From: Conservatibacter flavescens
Lineage (GTDB): Bacteria > Pseudomonadota > Gammaproteobacteria > Enterobacterales > Pasteurellaceae
Direction: 5' to 3'
Assembly: GCF_002795425.1 (NCBI RefSeq)
Contig: NZ_PHHA01000016.1
Coordinates: forward strand, 1-59,642
Length of the DNA: 59,642 nucleotides
The translations under genes and the position numbers were made by a program. Below, one piece after another: positions 17,808-32,226 of the stretch. The first letter of the stretch is position 1, and each line of letters opens with the position of its first letter. The notes below the pieces were generated by a model, which was given only the letters and a program-made list of their open reading frames with translations, had not been told where the DNA came from and searched no databases.

Positions 17808-20800
17808 ATGAAATTTACAGATATATTTATTCGTCGTCCCGTACTCGCTATTTCGATTAGCTTGCTGATTATCATTTTAGGATTGCAAGCCTTTTCTAAG
17901 CTAACCGTACGTGAATACCCTAAAATGACGACAACTGTGGTAACGGTAAGTACTGTTTATCCCGGTGCAGATGCTAATTTGATCCAAGCATTTGTCACCT
18001 CGACGTTAGAAGAAGCCATTGCGCAAGCTGATAATATTGACTTTATGTCATCAAGCAGCGCACCAAGTTCTTCTACGATTACCGTTAAAATGAAACTGAA
18101 TACGGATCCTAATGCGGCACTGGCAGATATTCTTGCCAAAGTGAACTCTGTCCGTTCTGAATTACCAAGCGGTATTGAAGATCCGTCTATTACCGCCTCT
18201 ACTGGTGGCTCAGGTATGATGTATATCAGTTTCACCTCTGATAAGCTAGCGAGTAGCCAAATTGTTGACTATATTGAACGCGTCGTTAAACCACAATTGT
18301 TTACCGTTAATGGTATTGCAAAAGTTGAAGTATATGCCTCAGGCTATGCATTGCGTATTTGGTTAGACCCAGAGAAAATGGCAGCACAAGGTTTATCCGC
18401 AAGTGCTGTACAAACTGCTTTATCGAGAAATAACGTACAAACCGCAGCCGGTAATGACAATGGCTATTTTGTACAATACAAAAATAAAGTAGATACCACG
18501 ACTAAAAGCGTTGAAGAACTCGGTAATCTCGTTGTCTCTAGCAATGGCGATAAACTTGTTCGTTTGCGCGATATTGCGGAAATTGAGCTTAATAAAGAAA
18601 GTGATAGCGTGCGTTCAACCGCCAACGGGAAAGATGCGGTCGTTATTGCCATAGAGCAAGCTGCAACTGCTAACCCACTCACTGTGGCAAAAGATGTTTA
18701 TCCTGTTTTTGAACAAATAAAACAGAATTTGCCAAACAGTATGCAAGGCAATATCCTTTATGATAAAACCATTGCGATTAATAGTTCTATTGATTCGGTT
18801 ATTCACACCATTATTGAAGCCGTTGTCATCGTATTAGTCGTCATTACCCTATTCTTAGGCTCACTACGCGCCATCAGTATTCCAATTGTCACCATTCCGA
18901 TTTCCCTGATCGGGGTTATCTTTATGTTACAAATGATGGATTTCTCCATTAACCTGATGACCTTACTCGCGCTTATCTTGGCGATTGGATTGGTTGTTGA
19001 TGATGCTATCGTGGTATTAGAAAACGTTGACCGACATATAAAACTAGGTGAAACACCATTCCGTGCTGCTATCATTGGTACACGTGAAATCGCTGTGCCT
19101 GTTATTTCAATGACCATCGCATTAATTGCTGTTTATTCACCAATGGCATTAATGGGGGGGATTACTGGTTCTTTATTTAAAGAATTCGCCCTCACACTCG
19201 CAGGTTCTGTATTTATTTCAGGAATTGTTGCATTAACCCTCTCTCCAATGATGAGTAGTAAAATGCTCAAACACGGCGGTGCGCCATCTAAATTTGAGCA
19301 ACGAGTAGAACATACTTTAGGAAAAATCACCAATTGCTATATGGGATTACTCTCCTTATTTATGGCAACACGTAAATCCGTTTTACTTTTTGCTGGTGCG
19401 ATTTTTGTTACTTTGCCAATTCTTTTATCGTCACTATCTAGCGAGTTAACGCCAATAGAAGATAAAGGTGCATTCTTAGGTATGGCAACTGCCCCATCGA
19501 ATGTTAACGTGGATTATGTACAAAATGCCATGAAACCTTATGAGGCAATTTTAAATGATACGCCTGAAACCCACTATAGCCAGGTTGTTGCCGGTGTACC
19601 AAGCAGTAACCAAGCCATTGTTATTACAACCTTAAAAGATTGGAATGACAGAACGCGTAGCCAAAATCAAGTTATGGCAGATTTAAACGCGAAAGCGGCA
19701 AGCATCCCTGAAGTGAGTATTTCAAACTTTGCGTTCCCAGAGATCGATACGGGAGAACAAGGTCCACCATTGGTTTTCGTGATTAAAAGTGCGGGTGATT
19801 ATAGTGATTTAGCTAATGTAGCCGGTCAGGTGCTGCAAAAAGCTCAAGCATCAGGAAAGTTTGTATACTTAAACCTTGACTTAAAATTTGATACCGCACA
19901 AATGCACATCACAATTGATCGTGAAAAAGCGAGTACTTATGGGATCACCATGTCTGATATCAGTGCCACTTTAGGTTCATTCCTTTCTGCGGCGACGATT
20001 GAGCGTGTGGATATTGATGGACGAGCGTATAAAATTATTGGACAAATTAAACGTAAAGATCGTTTATCGCCAGAAAGTTTTAACGGGTTTTACCTCACTG
20101 CGAGCAACGGAGAATCCATTCCGTTAGCCAGTTTAGTGCATATGACCTTAGAGCCACAACCAGCAAGCTTGCCAAAATTCAGCCAGATGAATTCAGCGAC
20201 CATTCAAGCGGTTGTGACACCGGGTAGCACGGTAGGTGATGGCATTCAATGGTTCCAAACTGAAGGCGCACAACTCCTTCCTTCTGGCTATACTTATGAC
20301 TGGAAAGGTGAATCACGACAATTAATTCAAGAAGGTAATGCTCTCGCGACGACGTTTGCCTTAGCGGTTATCATTATCTTCCTTGTTCTCGCGATTCAGT
20401 TTGAATCTTGGCGTGACCCGATGGTAATTATTGTCTCAGTACCATTAGCTATTAGTGGCGCGCTATTAACCCTCAATTTATTGGGTTTCTTTGGCAAAGA
20501 AGGGGCCACATTAAATATTTACTCACAAGTAGGGCTAATTACCTTAGTTGGATTAATTACCAAACACGGTATTTTAATGTGTGAAGTCGCCAAAGAAGAG
20601 CAGCTCCACCATGGTAAAAATCGTATTGAAGCGATTATGGAAGCTGCCCGTGTGCGTTTACGTCCAATATTGATGACCACCGCCGCAATGATTGCGGGTC
20701 TGATTCCATTGCTTTATGCCACTGGAGCAGGTGCTGTCTCTCGTTTCAGCATGGGCGTAACCATCGTAGCAGGTCTTGCAGTTGGTACATTGTTTACCTT

Positions 20801-20909
20801 GTTCATCTTACCTGTGATTTACACTTTCTTAGCAAGTGAACACAAGCCGCTACCTGAATTTGATGAATCAATCAAACCGATTGAAGCAACAAATAAAACA
20901 ACACATTAA
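17808..20909 (+). CDS. acrB: RND multidrug efflux permease (AcrB type)
   Basis: Proton-driven inner-membrane pump of 1033 residues, forming a trimer that exports drugs, dyes and bile salts. It has the usual two 6-helix halves with large periplasmic loops. The N terminus is FTDIFIRRPVLAISISLL. Helix 4 carries the proton-relay pair in GLVVDDAIVVLENV, and the matching lysine region is in GLITLVGLITKHGILMCEV (helix 10). The PAM-like C-terminal signature RLRPILMTTAAMIAGLIPLL is present. It is the last gene of the acrRAB unit. The true substrates cannot be told from sequence. Confidence 0.93.
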   Translation: MKFTDIFIRRPVLAISISLLIIILGLQAFSKLTVREYPKMTTTVVTVSTVYPGADANLIQAFVTSTLEEAIAQADNIDFMSSSSAPSSSTITVKMKLNTDPNAALADILAKVNSVRSELPSGIEDPSITASTGGSGMMYISFTSDKLASSQIVDYIERVVKPQLFTVNGIAKVEVYASGYALRIWLDPEKMAAQGLSASAVQTALSRNNVQTAAGNDNGYFVQYKNKVDTTTKSVEELGNLVVSSNGDKLVRLRDIAEIELNKESDSVRSTANGKDAVVIAIEQAATANPLTVAKDVYPVFEQIKQNLPNSMQGNILYDKTIAINSSIDSVIHTIIEAVVIVLVVITLFLGSLRAISIPIVTIPISLIGVIFMLQMMDFSINLMTLLALILAIGLVVDDAIVVLENVDRHIKLGETPFRAAIIGTREIAVPVISMTIALIAVYSPMALMGGITGSLFKEFALTLAGSVFISGIVALTLSPMMSSKMLKHGGAPSKFEQRVEHTLGKITNCYMGLLSLFMATRKSVLLFAGAIFVTLPILLSSLSSELTPIEDKGAFLGMATAPSNVNVDYVQNAMKPYEAILNDTPETHYSQVVAGVPSSNQAIVITTLKDWNDRTRSQNQVMADLNAKAASIPEVSISNFAFPEIDTGEQGPPLVFVIKSAGDYSDLANVAGQVLQKAQASGKFVYLNLDLKFDTAQMHITIDREKASTYGITMSDISATLGSFLSAATIERVDIDGRAYKIIGQIKRKDRLSPESFNGFYLTASNGESIPLASLVHMTLEPQPASLPKFSQMNSATIQAVVTPGSTVGDGIQWFQTEGAQLLPSGYTYDWKGESRQLIQEGNALATTFALAVIIIFLVLAIQFESWRDPMVIIVSVPLAISGALLTLNLLGFFGKEGATLNIYSQVGLITLVGLITKHGILMCEVAKEEQLHHGKNRIEAIMEAARVRLRPILMTTAAMIAGLIPLLYATGAGAVSRFSMGVTIVAGLAVGTLFTLFILPVIYTFLASEHKPLPEFDESIKPIEATNKTTH

Positions 20910-20919
20910 TCTCATAAAC

Positions 20920-20945
20920 GGGGCGTAATAAACGCCCCTCTATTT
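20920..20945 (+). terminator. terminator after acrB
   Basis: GGGGCGT (20920-20926) pairs with ACGCCCC (20932-20938), followed by a weak T-rich tail. The stem is strong and the U-tract poor. Confidence 0.55.
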
Positions 20946-21032
20946 GTTTCATAGCTTTATGGTGATTTTTGTTTGCCAAAAGTGCGGTTTAATTTTATTA
21001 TTTTTTTACGATAATTATTTCCAGGCGGCTCT

Positions 21033-22133
21033 ATGAATACATTTCTTGATTACTTACTTACCGCTTTTTTACTCTTGCCTGTTATCGCGACCTTACTCCC
21101 CTTAATTAAACATGATCATTGGATATTCCGAGTAGGCGATTTCCCTCGCTTGCAAATTGCTGTGTTAAGCTTAATTTCTTTGCTTGTAAACGCTGGTGTT
21201 ACACATTTTGGATCACCTGTTTTTATGGTAATAGGGGGAATGAATGTACTCTGCTTACTTTATCAGCTTAAAGAAGTAAGTGCCTATACACGCCTCAGTC
21301 AACCCGAAGTGCGCCAGTATGATGGTGAAGAAAATGAACGTACGATTTCATTACTGACCAGTAATGTATTAACGCCTAATCGCCGGTCTGATCTACTCCT
21401 CGCTCAAATTCAACAGCAGCAACCCGATATTGTATTAACGCTAGAAAGTGATTTATGGTGGGAACAACAACTCTCGGTTTTAGAACAACAAAATTACATT
21501 TATACCGTAAAAATCCCTCTAGATAATTTATATGGCATGCACCTGTATTCGCGACTACCATTACGCAATGTGGAAATCCGTCATTGGGTAACGGAAGATA
21601 TTCCATCTATTGCCGCAGAAGTGCAATTACGTTCAAATGAATGGATTCGTATTTACTGCTTACACCCTATGCCGCCAAGTCCGACAGAATCAGATACGGC
21701 CACAGATAGAGATGCCGAATTATTATTAGTTGGCAAAGAAATTCAACGTTTAGATCAACCTGTACTGGTATTTGGCGATCTAAATGATGTCGCATGGTCA
21801 TCTACCTCCCGCTTATTTCAACAAATTAGTGGATTATTAGATCCCCGCAAAGGACGTGGCCTATTCAGTACATTTCATGCCCACTATCCTTTATTACGAT
21901 GGCCATTAGATCATATTTTTCATAGCAATGATTTCATGATCACTCAAATTAAAGTCCTACCCAATATAGGTTCTGATCATTTCCCTGTATATGGAAAATT
22001 TCAATTTATGCCAGCTATAGCAATGGTTCAAGAAGAACCCGAAGCGACGAAACAAGATAATGAGGAAGCGCGAGCAAAAATTAATAAGGCAGACCCCATT
22101 AAACATGTGGTAAAAGAAAAATATTCACAATAA
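21033..22133 (+). CDS. membrane-anchored endonuclease/exonuclease/phosphatase family protein
   Basis: Protein of 366 residues with two or three N-terminal membrane segments (about 5-30, 40-58, 60-75) and a C-terminal EEP-fold domain. The fold signs are LLTSNVLTPNRRSDLLL (Asn metal ligand), IVLTLESD (Glu ligand), VFGDLNDVAWSSTSR (the GDLN catalytic motif), DHIFHS and the closing GSDHFPVYG with the catalytic His. EEP enzymes cleave phosphodiesters in nucleic acids or lipids; the substrate is unknown. The C-terminal 35 residues are charged and probably disordered. It stands alone between terminators. Confidence 0.8.
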   Translation: MNTFLDYLLTAFLLLPVIATLLPLIKHDHWIFRVGDFPRLQIAVLSLISLLVNAGVTHFGSPVFMVIGGMNVLCLLYQLKEVSAYTRLSQPEVRQYDGEENERTISLLTSNVLTPNRRSDLLLAQIQQQQPDIVLTLESDLWWEQQLSVLEQQNYIYTVKIPLDNLYGMHLYSRLPLRNVEIRHWVTEDIPSIAAEVQLRSNEWIRIYCLHPMPPSPTESDTATDRDAELLLVGKEIQRLDQPVLVFGDLNDVAWSSTSRLFQQISGLLDPRKGRGLFSTFHAHYPLLRWPLDHIFHSNDFMITQIKVLPNIGSDHFPVYGKFQFMPAIAMVQEEPEATKQDNEEARAKINKADPIKHVVKEKYSQ

Positions 22134-22270
22134 ATAGAAACAGTCCTTAGCGAAAAACACAAGTTTCTTTGTCAATTAGCTGAAAATCCCCCCTGTTTCT
22201 GATATATTTTGCTTTATTATAAAAGACATTCATTTGTACAATTAATTAAATAATATACTCAACCAAAATT

Positions 22271-23128
22271 ATGCATTCAAAAAAACACTTAGGACATACT
22301 GCCCGTAAACGCTTTGGGCAGAATTTTTTACATGACGATAATGTTATTCAAAATATTGTGGCCGCAATTTATCCACAGCCCAATCAGTTTTTAGTCGAGA
22401 TTGGGCCAGGTTTAGGCGCGTTAACTGAACCCGTTGCGGAACAAACTCATCACCTGACGGTTCTTGAATTAGATCGTGATCTTGCTGAGCGACTACGCCA
22501 TCACCCTTTCTTACATCAAAAACTCACTGTGATAGAAACTGATGCCATGCAATTTGACTTTGCTCAGCTCTATAGCACCGAGAAATTAGCTGAAAAACAA
22601 CAGAAACTGCGTATATTCGGCAATTTGCCCTATAATATCTCCACACCTTTAATGTTCCATTTGTTTAAATATCATGACATTATTCAAGATATGCACTTTA
22701 TGTTGCAAAAAGAAGTGGTAAAACGCTTGTGTGCCACACCGAACAGTAAAGCTTATGGACGTTTAACCATTATGGCGCAATATTATTGCCAAGTCTTACC
22801 CGTTTTAGAAGTGCCACCAACCGCATTTAAACCGGCACCGAAAGTAGATTCTGCTGTTGTACGCCTCGTTCCTCATACCCAATTACCCCATCCCGTTAAA
22901 GATCTTTATTGGCTTAATCGCGTGTGTAGTCAAGCGTTCAATCAGCGACGTAAAACGTTACGAAACGCCCTTTCAAGCTTATTTTCTGAAGAAAATCTGA
23001 CCGCACTTTCCATTGACTCAAACGCACGTGCGGAAAATCTCTCTATTGCGGATTATGCTCGATTAGCTAACTATTTAGCTGATAATCCGCCGGAAATTGA
23101 ACGAACTGAAATACAAGACGAAGAATAA
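22271..23128 (+). CDS. rsmA: 16S rRNA dimethyladenosine transferase RsmA (KsgA)
   Basis: Dimethylates two adjacent adenosines in the 3' hairpin of 16S rRNA during 30S maturation (285 residues). The S-adenosylmethionine site is [13 protein letters not shown] near residue 42, and the catalytic NLPYNIS motif follows near residue 117. The C-terminal helical domain with [12 protein letters not shown] is present. The stop codon is separated from the apaH start by one base, so the two are co-translated, the same pairing as in E. coli. The ribosome site at the ATG is weak. Confidence 0.96.
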   Translation: MHSKKHLGHTARKRFGQNFLHDDNVIQNIVAAIYPQPNQFLVEIGPGLGALTEPVAEQTHHLTVLELDRDLAERLRHHPFLHQKLTVIETDAMQFDFAQLYSTEKLAEKQQKLRIFGNLPYNISTPLMFHLFKYHDIIQDMHFMLQKEVVKRLCATPNSKAYGRLTIMAQYYCQVLPVLEVPPTAFKPAPKVDSAVVRLVPHTQLPHPVKDLYWLNRVCSQAFNQRRKTLRNALSSLFSEENLTALSIDSNARAENLSIADYARLANYLADNPPEIERTEIQDEE

Positions 23129-23129
23129 C

Positions 23130-23960
23130 ATGGCCACTTATATTGTTGGCGATCTACATGGTTGCTTTGATGAACTTCAATTATTATTAGATAAAGTCAA
23201 TTTCAATCCGAGCCAAGATGTGCTTTATTGCACAGGCGATTTAGTCGCACGCGGCAATAAATCCCTTGAATGCTTGCGTTTTATTAAATCTCTTGCCGGA
23301 TCTGCAAAGATCGTATTAGGTAATCATGATTTACATTTACTGGCCACCGCGCTCGGTATCAAAAAAATTAAAGCACGAGATCGCGTAGACAGTATTTTCG
23401 CTTCGCCTGATTTTCATGCCTTAATCGATTGGCTACGCCGACAACCTTTGCTTATTCATAATGCAGAACAAAACTTCGTTCTCGCCCATGCCGGCATTAG
23501 TCCAGATTGGGATCTGGCCACAGCCAAAGCTTGTGCCACAGAAGTAGAACAGGTTTTACAATTCGGTAATTATTATGATTTGATCGAAAACATGTATGAC
23601 AACCACCCAGAACGTTGGTCACCGGATTTGCAAGGCATTGAACGCTTACGCTACTCCATCAACGCCTTTACCCGTATGCGCTTTTGTTATTGGGATCATC
23701 GCCTCGACTTTGCCTGTAAAGCACCTATAAACCAAGCGCCTCCAGAGCTGACTGCCTGGTTTAATTTATCAAATCCCTTATATAAAACTACAAATATTAT
23801 CTTTGGCCATTGGGCAAGCCTTGTGGATAGTCCGACACCTGAAAATATCTATGCCTTAGATACAGGTTGTGTATGGGGAAACCGTTTAACTTTATTGCGC
23901 TGGGAAGATAAACATTATTTTACTCAACCCGCATTAAAAAGTGCGGTCGATTTTGCATAA
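23130..23960 (+). CDS. apaH: symmetrical bis(5'-nucleosyl)-tetraphosphatase
   Basis: Hydrolyses Ap4A to two ADP and also acts on NADH-capped and Np4-capped RNA. The product has 276 residues. It starts [16 protein letters not shown], with the calcineurin-like metallophosphatase motifs [13 protein letters not shown] and GNHD, and later HAGISPDW and FGHWAS. ATG 23130 is chosen over a longer frame that reads back into rsmA because the [11 protein letters not shown] start is conserved. Uptake core near the 3' end (23938). Confidence 0.95.
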   Translation: MATYIVGDLHGCFDELQLLLDKVNFNPSQDVLYCTGDLVARGNKSLECLRFIKSLAGSAKIVLGNHDLHLLATALGIKKIKARDRVDSIFASPDFHALIDWLRRQPLLIHNAEQNFVLAHAGISPDWDLATAKACATEVEQVLQFGNYYDLIENMYDNHPERWSPDLQGIERLRYSINAFTRMRFCYWDHRLDFACKAPINQAPPELTAWFNLSNPLYKTTNIIFGHWASLVDSPTPENIYALDTGCVWGNRLTLLRWEDKHYFTQPALKSAVDFA

Positions 23961-24031
23961 AATTTATTGATAGATAGCATTTTACAATATAATAATTCCC
24001 ATATTGCTAATCCTGACAAAGGAGCCTAATC

Positions 24032-24661
24032 ATGCTTACTCCTGAAAGTTGCGAATTGTTCAACCAACCGTTCTTCCAGTTTGCACAAATGAAAAAATTT
24101 TGTCCCGAACAAATCCCACAAATCAAAGCGGATTACAAACGGGAATGGGATAACTGGAAAGCCTTAATTTTGGACGTATCTCAGCAATTAGGCACACCTT
24201 TCGCCAAACCACATATTGAAAGTTGGACAAATGGTTGGCAAGTCCGCGCACATTTTTTTGCTTTTTTTAAATATGAATATTACCAAAATTCAGCCGCCAT
24301 TCTTTCCATCATCTTAAACCGTCGCCGTTTACAAGTCTGCCTTGATTGGCACTGCTATCGAGCCAATCGCTCACTAATACAGCTACAACACTATAACCAG
24401 TGGTTTGATGATTTTGATTTCACCCGTTATGCTGATTTCGAGTTATGGCGTGGTGATACTAGTGAATATGCTGACTTTACTCCAGCCTCCCTATTCCAGC
24501 AAACCGATTTAACCTTACGCGATGATAAGGATTTTTGGTGTATTGGTAAAAATATTGAAAAGGCACAACTCGCCCAGCTAAATACCAGCATATTTATTAC
24601 GCAAACTATTCGAGAATTACTACCTTTGTATGAAAAATGCCATGAAACAGCTCCCGTCTAA
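24032..24661 (+). CDS. conserved hypothetical protein upstream of glnE
   Basis: I do not recognise this 209-residue protein. A good ribosome site (AAGGAG, 24019-24024) precedes ATG 24032. It is soluble in appearance, rich in aromatic residues and glutamine, with no signal peptide or membrane segment. A tryptophan-rich patch ([20 protein letters not shown]) and a cysteine pair are visible, but no catalytic motif. It overlaps glnE by 32 bp (or 20 bp with the later glnE start), so translation is coupled. That makes a shared mRNA with GlnE likely, but gives no proof of a nitrogen-related role. Confidence 0.75.
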   Translation: MLTPESCELFNQPFFQFAQMKKFCPEQIPQIKADYKREWDNWKALILDVSQQLGTPFAKPHIESWTNGWQVRAHFFAFFKYEYYQNSAAILSIILNRRRLQVCLDWHCYRANRSLIQLQHYNQWFDDFDFTRYADFELWRGDTSEYADFTPASLFQQTDLTLRDDKDFWCIGKNIEKAQLAQLNTSIFITQTIRELLPLYEKCHETAPV

Positions 24662-27575
24662 TCCAAATACATTTAGCGCATTAAGTGAAATCTTAATCCG
24701 CCATTTTCCTGAGCAATTTGATCAGAATATTTGTCAACAGCTTTTCTCTGAATCGAATCTCGCAACCCCTATGGGAAAATTGACTTTCGCCATAAACATG
24801 TCCGATTTTTTCGCAGAAACCTTACAAAAACAACCGCACTTTTTTTATGAAATCTTACAAGAGCCTATCAACCTCGAAAAGTGCGGTCAGTTTTCTGAAC
24901 GTTTACAGGATTTACTGGCGCAAACTGAAGATGAAGCGAGTTTATATAAAGTATTACGACAATTTCGCAATCGAGAAATGGCAAAATTAAGCTATTGCCA
25001 AAGCTTAAATTTAGGCACAGTAGAAGATATTTTTATTCGCTTATCTCAATTAGCAGAAGCCTTAATTATCAACACACGAGATTGGTTATATAACAAACTG
25101 TGTCAGGAAGTCGGTACCCCAACAGATCAGCATGGCAACCCACAACCTCTGCTCATTTTAGGTATGGGAAAACTAGGGGGCTTTGAACTTAATTTTTCCT
25201 CTGATATAGACCTGATTTTCACCTATCCTGAAAATGGCGAAACCGTTGGCACACGGCGGAGCATCGACAATGCCAAATTTTTTACTCGACTAGGGCAACG
25301 TTTAATTAATGCCCTTGATGAATTCACGCCTGATGGTTTTGTATATCGCACAGATATGCGCCTACGTCCATTTGGTGAAAATGGTGCATTAGCGCTCAGC
25401 TTCAATGGCATGGAAACCTATTATCAAGAACAAGGGCGCGATTGGGAGCGTTATGCCATGATAAAAGGTCGAATTTTAGGCGCTGACCCCAATTGCCCAT
25501 ACCAACGCTATTTACGTCAGCTATTACGCCCATTTGTCTATCGACGTTATATTGATTTCAGTGTTATTCAATCGCTGCGGGATATGAAAGGTAAAATTGA
25601 GCGAGAAGTCCGTCGCCGTGGCTTAGTCGATAATATTAAACTCGGTGCTGGCGGTATTAGAGAAATTGAATTTATTGTCCAAGTCTTTCAACTAATTCGT
25701 GGTGGACGCGAAATCGCCTTACAACAACATAGTTTATTACAATTATTACCACTTTTAGCAGAATTAAAATTAATTAGCCCCACTGAAAGCCAAAACTTAA
25801 TGCAAGCATATTTATTCTTGCGCCGCGTTGAAAATGTGCTACAGGCAATTAACGATCAACAAACTCAACAACTACCAGAAAACGCACTTGACCGTTGTAG
25901 ACTAGTCCAAGCCTGTGCCAATTTTACCCAATGGAACACTAGACAACAAGCCACCAACGTACACTATCCCATTGAAGATTGGGCGAGTTTTTATCACGTT
26001 TTACAATCCCACCAACAAAAAGTGCGGTCAGTTTTCAAACATTTAATTGGCGATGAAAATGACAATGAAACAAATGATGAAAATGAATGGCAAGATTTTT
26101 TAGATACCGATTTCAACTCGACAGAATTTGAACATTTACTCACTGAAAACGGGGTATCACCACAGGACTTTGAGGAGATTATCAGCAAACTTGTCCTCTT
26201 TAAACAAGAAGCTAGTCGTAAGCCTATGGGCGTACGTGGTCAAGATGTATTGGGTCAGCTACTCCCTAAATTGCTCCCACAAATTTTTGCTTATGAAAAT
26301 CACCGCACTTTATTACCACGTATTCTCACAATTTTAGAAAAAATTCTGACACGTACCACGTATTTAGAATTACTCTTGGAAAATCCCGCCGCCCTGGCTC
26401 AACTCTTACAACTGTGTGCACAATCTCAATTAATCGCCGAGCAAGTTGCGCTACACCCAATCTTATTAGATGAATTATTAGACCCCCAAGCCTTGCGCAA
26501 TCCGCCTCCCCATGATCAATACCACGTGGAATTACAACAATATTTATTACGTTTACCACAAGATGATGAAGAACAGTTTATTGACGGTTTACGTCAATTC
26601 AAAAATGCCTCTCTGTTACGCATTGCCGCCGCCGATATTTTAGGCGCACTCCCCGTGATGAAAGTCAGCGACCATTTAACCTTTTTAGCAGAAGCTGTGC
26701 TAGAAGCGGTTGTCAATTTAGCTTGGCAACAACTGACCCTGCGATACGGAAAACCTGCTCATTTAACTGATATGGAAAAAGGTTTCTTAGTCGTCGGCTA
26801 CGGGAAATTAGGTGGCATTGAACTGGGATATAAATCGGATTTAGATTTAGTCTTTTTATATGATAATCGTCAACAAAGCCAAACAGAAGGCGGGCGCCGT
26901 CATATTGAAAGTAGCCAATTTTATCTCAAATTAGCACAAAAAATTGTCAGCATTTTTAGTATGAATACTAGTGCAGGCATTTTATACGACATTGATATGC
27001 GCTTGCGCCCATCAGGTGAGGCCGGCTTACTGGTCAACTCTTTCAAGGCATTTGAAGACTATCAGCGCCATGATGCTTGGACATGGGAAACGCAATCACT
27101 TGTCCGTAGCCGAGCGGTTTATGGCTCTGAGGATTTACGCCAACAATTTGAAACTATTCGCCAGCAGATTCTCGCCACACCACGTGAACTGCATAAACTC
27201 AAACAAGATGTGTGTGCTATGCGACAAAAAATGTATGCCCATTTAGCCAATACCGATGAAGCACTCTTTAATATTAAAACCGATATTGGTGGCATTACCG
27301 ACATTGAATTTATTGCACAATATTTGGTGCTAGCCAATGCCCCCAATAATCCATCATTAAGTATGTGGTCTGATAATGTGCGTATTTTTGAAATTATGGC
27401 AGAAAATGCTGTCATTTCTGTCAAAGATGCTGAACAATTAAAGCATTGCTATACTCGCTTACGTAACGAAATTCATCACTTAAATTTATTAGGGAAATCC
27501 TCTGTAGTATCCCATACCCAATTTCGCAACGAACGAGCATTTGTGCAGCAAATTTGGCAACAATTATTGCAATAA
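24630..27575 (+). CDS. glnE: bifunctional glutamine synthetase adenylyltransferase/deadenylase
   Basis: Controls glutamine synthetase by adding and removing AMP in response to PII state and glutamine. The product has 981 residues with two nucleotidyltransferase domains. The N-terminal removase has [20 protein letters not shown] near residues 175-195 and the C-terminal transferase has [20 protein letters not shown] near 720-740. A helical linker and PII-binding region lie between and after. Both Gly-Ser-Asp-x-Asp active sites are intact. ATG 24642 is an equally possible start. The gene carries at least four uptake cores (near 24833, 24880, 26018, 26301), more than any neighbour. Confidence 0.95.
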   Translation: MKNAMKQLPSNPNTFSALSEILIRHFPEQFDQNICQQLFSESNLATPMGKLTFAINMSDFFAETLQKQPHFFYEILQEPINLEKCGQFSERLQDLLAQTEDEASLYKVLRQFRNREMAKLSYCQSLNLGTVEDIFIRLSQLAEALIINTRDWLYNKLCQEVGTPTDQHGNPQPLLILGMGKLGGFELNFSSDIDLIFTYPENGETVGTRRSIDNAKFFTRLGQRLINALDEFTPDGFVYRTDMRLRPFGENGALALSFNGMETYYQEQGRDWERYAMIKGRILGADPNCPYQRYLRQLLRPFVYRRYIDFSVIQSLRDMKGKIEREVRRRGLVDNIKLGAGGIREIEFIVQVFQLIRGGREIALQQHSLLQLLPLLAELKLISPTESQNLMQAYLFLRRVENVLQAINDQQTQQLPENALDRCRLVQACANFTQWNTRQQATNVHYPIEDWASFYHVLQSHQQKVRSVFKHLIGDENDNETNDENEWQDFLDTDFNSTEFEHLLTENGVSPQDFEEIISKLVLFKQEASRKPMGVRGQDVLGQLLPKLLPQIFAYENHRTLLPRILTILEKILTRTTYLELLLENPAALAQLLQLCAQSQLIAEQVALHPILLDELLDPQALRNPPPHDQYHVELQQYLLRLPQDDEEQFIDGLRQFKNASLLRIAAADILGALPVMKVSDHLTFLAEAVLEAVVNLAWQQLTLRYGKPAHLTDMEKGFLVVGYGKLGGIELGYKSDLDLVFLYDNRQQSQTEGGRRHIESSQFYLKLAQKIVSIFSMNTSAGILYDIDMRLRPSGEAGLLVNSFKAFEDYQRHDAWTWETQSLVRSRAVYGSEDLRQQFETIRQQILATPRELHKLKQDVCAMRQKMYAHLANTDEALFNIKTDIGGITDIEFIAQYLVLANAPNNPSLSMWSDNVRIFEIMAENAVISVKDAEQLKHCYTRLRNEIHHLNLLGKSSVVSHTQFRNERAFVQQIWQQLLQ

Positions 27576-27647
27576 AAAATTTGCTTGCAAAACAGCCTAA
27601 ATGCATATAAATTCACTTTTGGTGAATAATTATAAAAGGACGATATT

Positions 27648-28970
27648 ATGCGCAGTACGGAATTAGTGCAATGGTTCAGACAATCAACCCCCTATGTAAA
27701 CGCGCATAGAGGGAAAACCTTTGTCATTATGCTTGATGGCGATACCATTGCGAGTCCAAATTTTATTAACATCATCAATGATATTAGCCTATTACACAGT
27801 CTTGGTATTAAATTGATTATTGTGTTTGGCGCTCGTTATCAAATCAATGACTTACTACAATTACATAATATTGAACCCATTTATCATAAAAATATTCGTG
27901 TCACTGATCTCCGTACTTTGGAACTGGCGAAACAGGCCGTCGGCTCCTTACAATATGATATTAACGCGCGCCTCTCCTTGCGCTTACCTCACACACCCGT
28001 TATCAACGTTGTCAGTAGCAACTTTATTTTAGCCCAGCCTATTGGCGTTGATGATGGCGTAGATTATATGCTCAGTGGCAAAATCCGCCGCGTGAATATT
28101 GAGAGTATTCAACAACAATTAGCACAAAATGCTATTGTGTTAATCAGCCCAATTGCGGCTTCTGTTACAGGCGAAACCTTTAATTTACCCTTTGAAGAAA
28201 TCGCCACTCATGTAGCCATCAAATTGAAAGCAGAAAAGCTCATCGGTTTTTGTTCGGAACAAGGTATTTTAGATCAAAACCAAGACGTTATTCCCGATCT
28301 CCTGCCACAAGAGGCAAGTTTACACCTTGCAACATTAATAAAATCAGGGCAATACCACAGTTCTCAGGCACGCTTTTTGCAAGCGGCAATTGAAGTCTGT
28401 CGTTCAGGTGTAAAACGCGCACATTTATTAAGCTATCAGGAAGATGGCGCACTATTGCAAGAGCTTTTTTCTCGCGATGGTATCGGTACGCAATTATCGA
28501 TGGAAAGCTCTGAAACCGTTCGCACTGCGACAGAACAAGATATTCCTGGCTTGCTGGAATTAATTTATCCATTAGAACAACAAGGGATCCTTGTCAAACG
28601 TTCTCGTGAACAACTCGAGATGGAAATTAACAACTATACCATTATCGAACGAGATGGCATTATCATTGCCTGTGCTGCATTGAATATTTATGCAGATGAA
28701 AATATGGCAGAAATGGCTTGTGTCGCCGTCCACCCAGATTACCGCAATTCTTCACGAGGGGATATTTTATTAGAAGCGATCCAAAAACGTGCACGCCAAC
28801 AAGGTGTTGAAAAGCTATTTGTACTCACCACACGTACCGTACATTGGTTCCAAGAACGTGGCTTTCAATTAGCACAAGTTGAGGACTTACCTGCTCAGAA
28901 AAAAGTGCATTATAATTATCAACGACGTTCTAAAATTTTAATTCAATCTTTATCTACCTCACATGAATAA
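27648..28970 (+). CDS. argA: amino-acid N-acetyltransferase (N-acetylglutamate synthase)
   Basis: First step of arginine synthesis: acetyl-CoA plus glutamate gives N-acetylglutamate. The 440-residue product has an N-terminal amino-acid-kinase-like domain that binds arginine (about 1-285, with [19 protein letters not shown]) and a C-terminal GNAT domain (about 295-435, with [19 protein letters not shown] as the acetyl-CoA loop and FQERGF near the end). Length and order match E. coli ArgA (443). ATG 27648 follows AAAGGAC. It is a single-gene unit ending just before the lacZ terminator. Confidence 0.95.
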   Translation: MRSTELVQWFRQSTPYVNAHRGKTFVIMLDGDTIASPNFINIINDISLLHSLGIKLIIVFGARYQINDLLQLHNIEPIYHKNIRVTDLRTLELAKQAVGSLQYDINARLSLRLPHTPVINVVSSNFILAQPIGVDDGVDYMLSGKIRRVNIESIQQQLAQNAIVLISPIAASVTGETFNLPFEEIATHVAIKLKAEKLIGFCSEQGILDQNQDVIPDLLPQEASLHLATLIKSGQYHSSQARFLQAAIEVCRSGVKRAHLLSYQEDGALLQELFSRDGIGTQLSMESSETVRTATEQDIPGLLELIYPLEQQGILVKRSREQLEMEINNYTIIERDGIIIACAALNIYADENMAEMACVAVHPDYRNSSRGDILLEAIQKRARQQGVEKLFVLTTRTVHWFQERGFQLAQVEDLPAQKKVHYNYQRRSKILIQSLSTSHE

Positions 28971-28975
28971 ACAAA

Positions 28976-28994
28976 AAGGCGGTCATACCGCCTT
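28976..28994 (-). terminator. lacZ terminator
   Basis: AAGGCGGT-cat-ACCGCCTT forms an 8-bp stem with a 3-base loop. The T run (TTTTTGTTT) follows it on the minus strand, so it mainly serves lacZ; it may also block argA transcripts. Confidence 0.7.
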
Positions 28995-29005
28995 CCATCT
29001 CACGC

Positions 29006-32038
<3,033 letters not shown>

Positions 32039-32046
32039 CTATGTTT

Positions 32047-32071
32047 GAATTTGCTTACTATACGCAAATTC
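32047..32071 (-). promoter_or_regulatory. lacZ -10 box inside a perfect palindrome (candidate operator)
   Basis: GAATTTGC (32047-32054), nine bases, GCAAATTC (32064-32071) form perfect 8-bp arms. The minus-strand TATAGT (32062-32057) lies in the middle, at the right place for the lacZ -10 box. A repressor bound here would block polymerase. Confidence 0.65.
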
Positions 32072-32098
32072 TTACGGTGGATTGAAGAAAAAATTAAA

Positions 32099-32120
32099 AA
32101 TTGTGAACAAGATCACAAAG
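32099..32120 (-). promoter_or_regulatory. CRP-cAMP binding site of lacZ
   Basis: TGTGA-ACAAGA-TCACA (32102-32117) is a full-consensus CRP half-site pair. Its centre lies about 60 bp upstream of the start predicted from the TATAGT box, the class I position. The weak -35 of lacZ agrees with CRP dependence. The site could also affect the divergent tyrP. Confidence 0.8.
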
Positions 32121-32226
32121 AAAAGTGCGGTGCATTTTTTCCAAGTTTCTCATAGATATTATTTTTACTTAATGTACAAAATCATATACAATCCGTTCAG
32201 ATTTAATTACACATCAGAGGTTGTCT

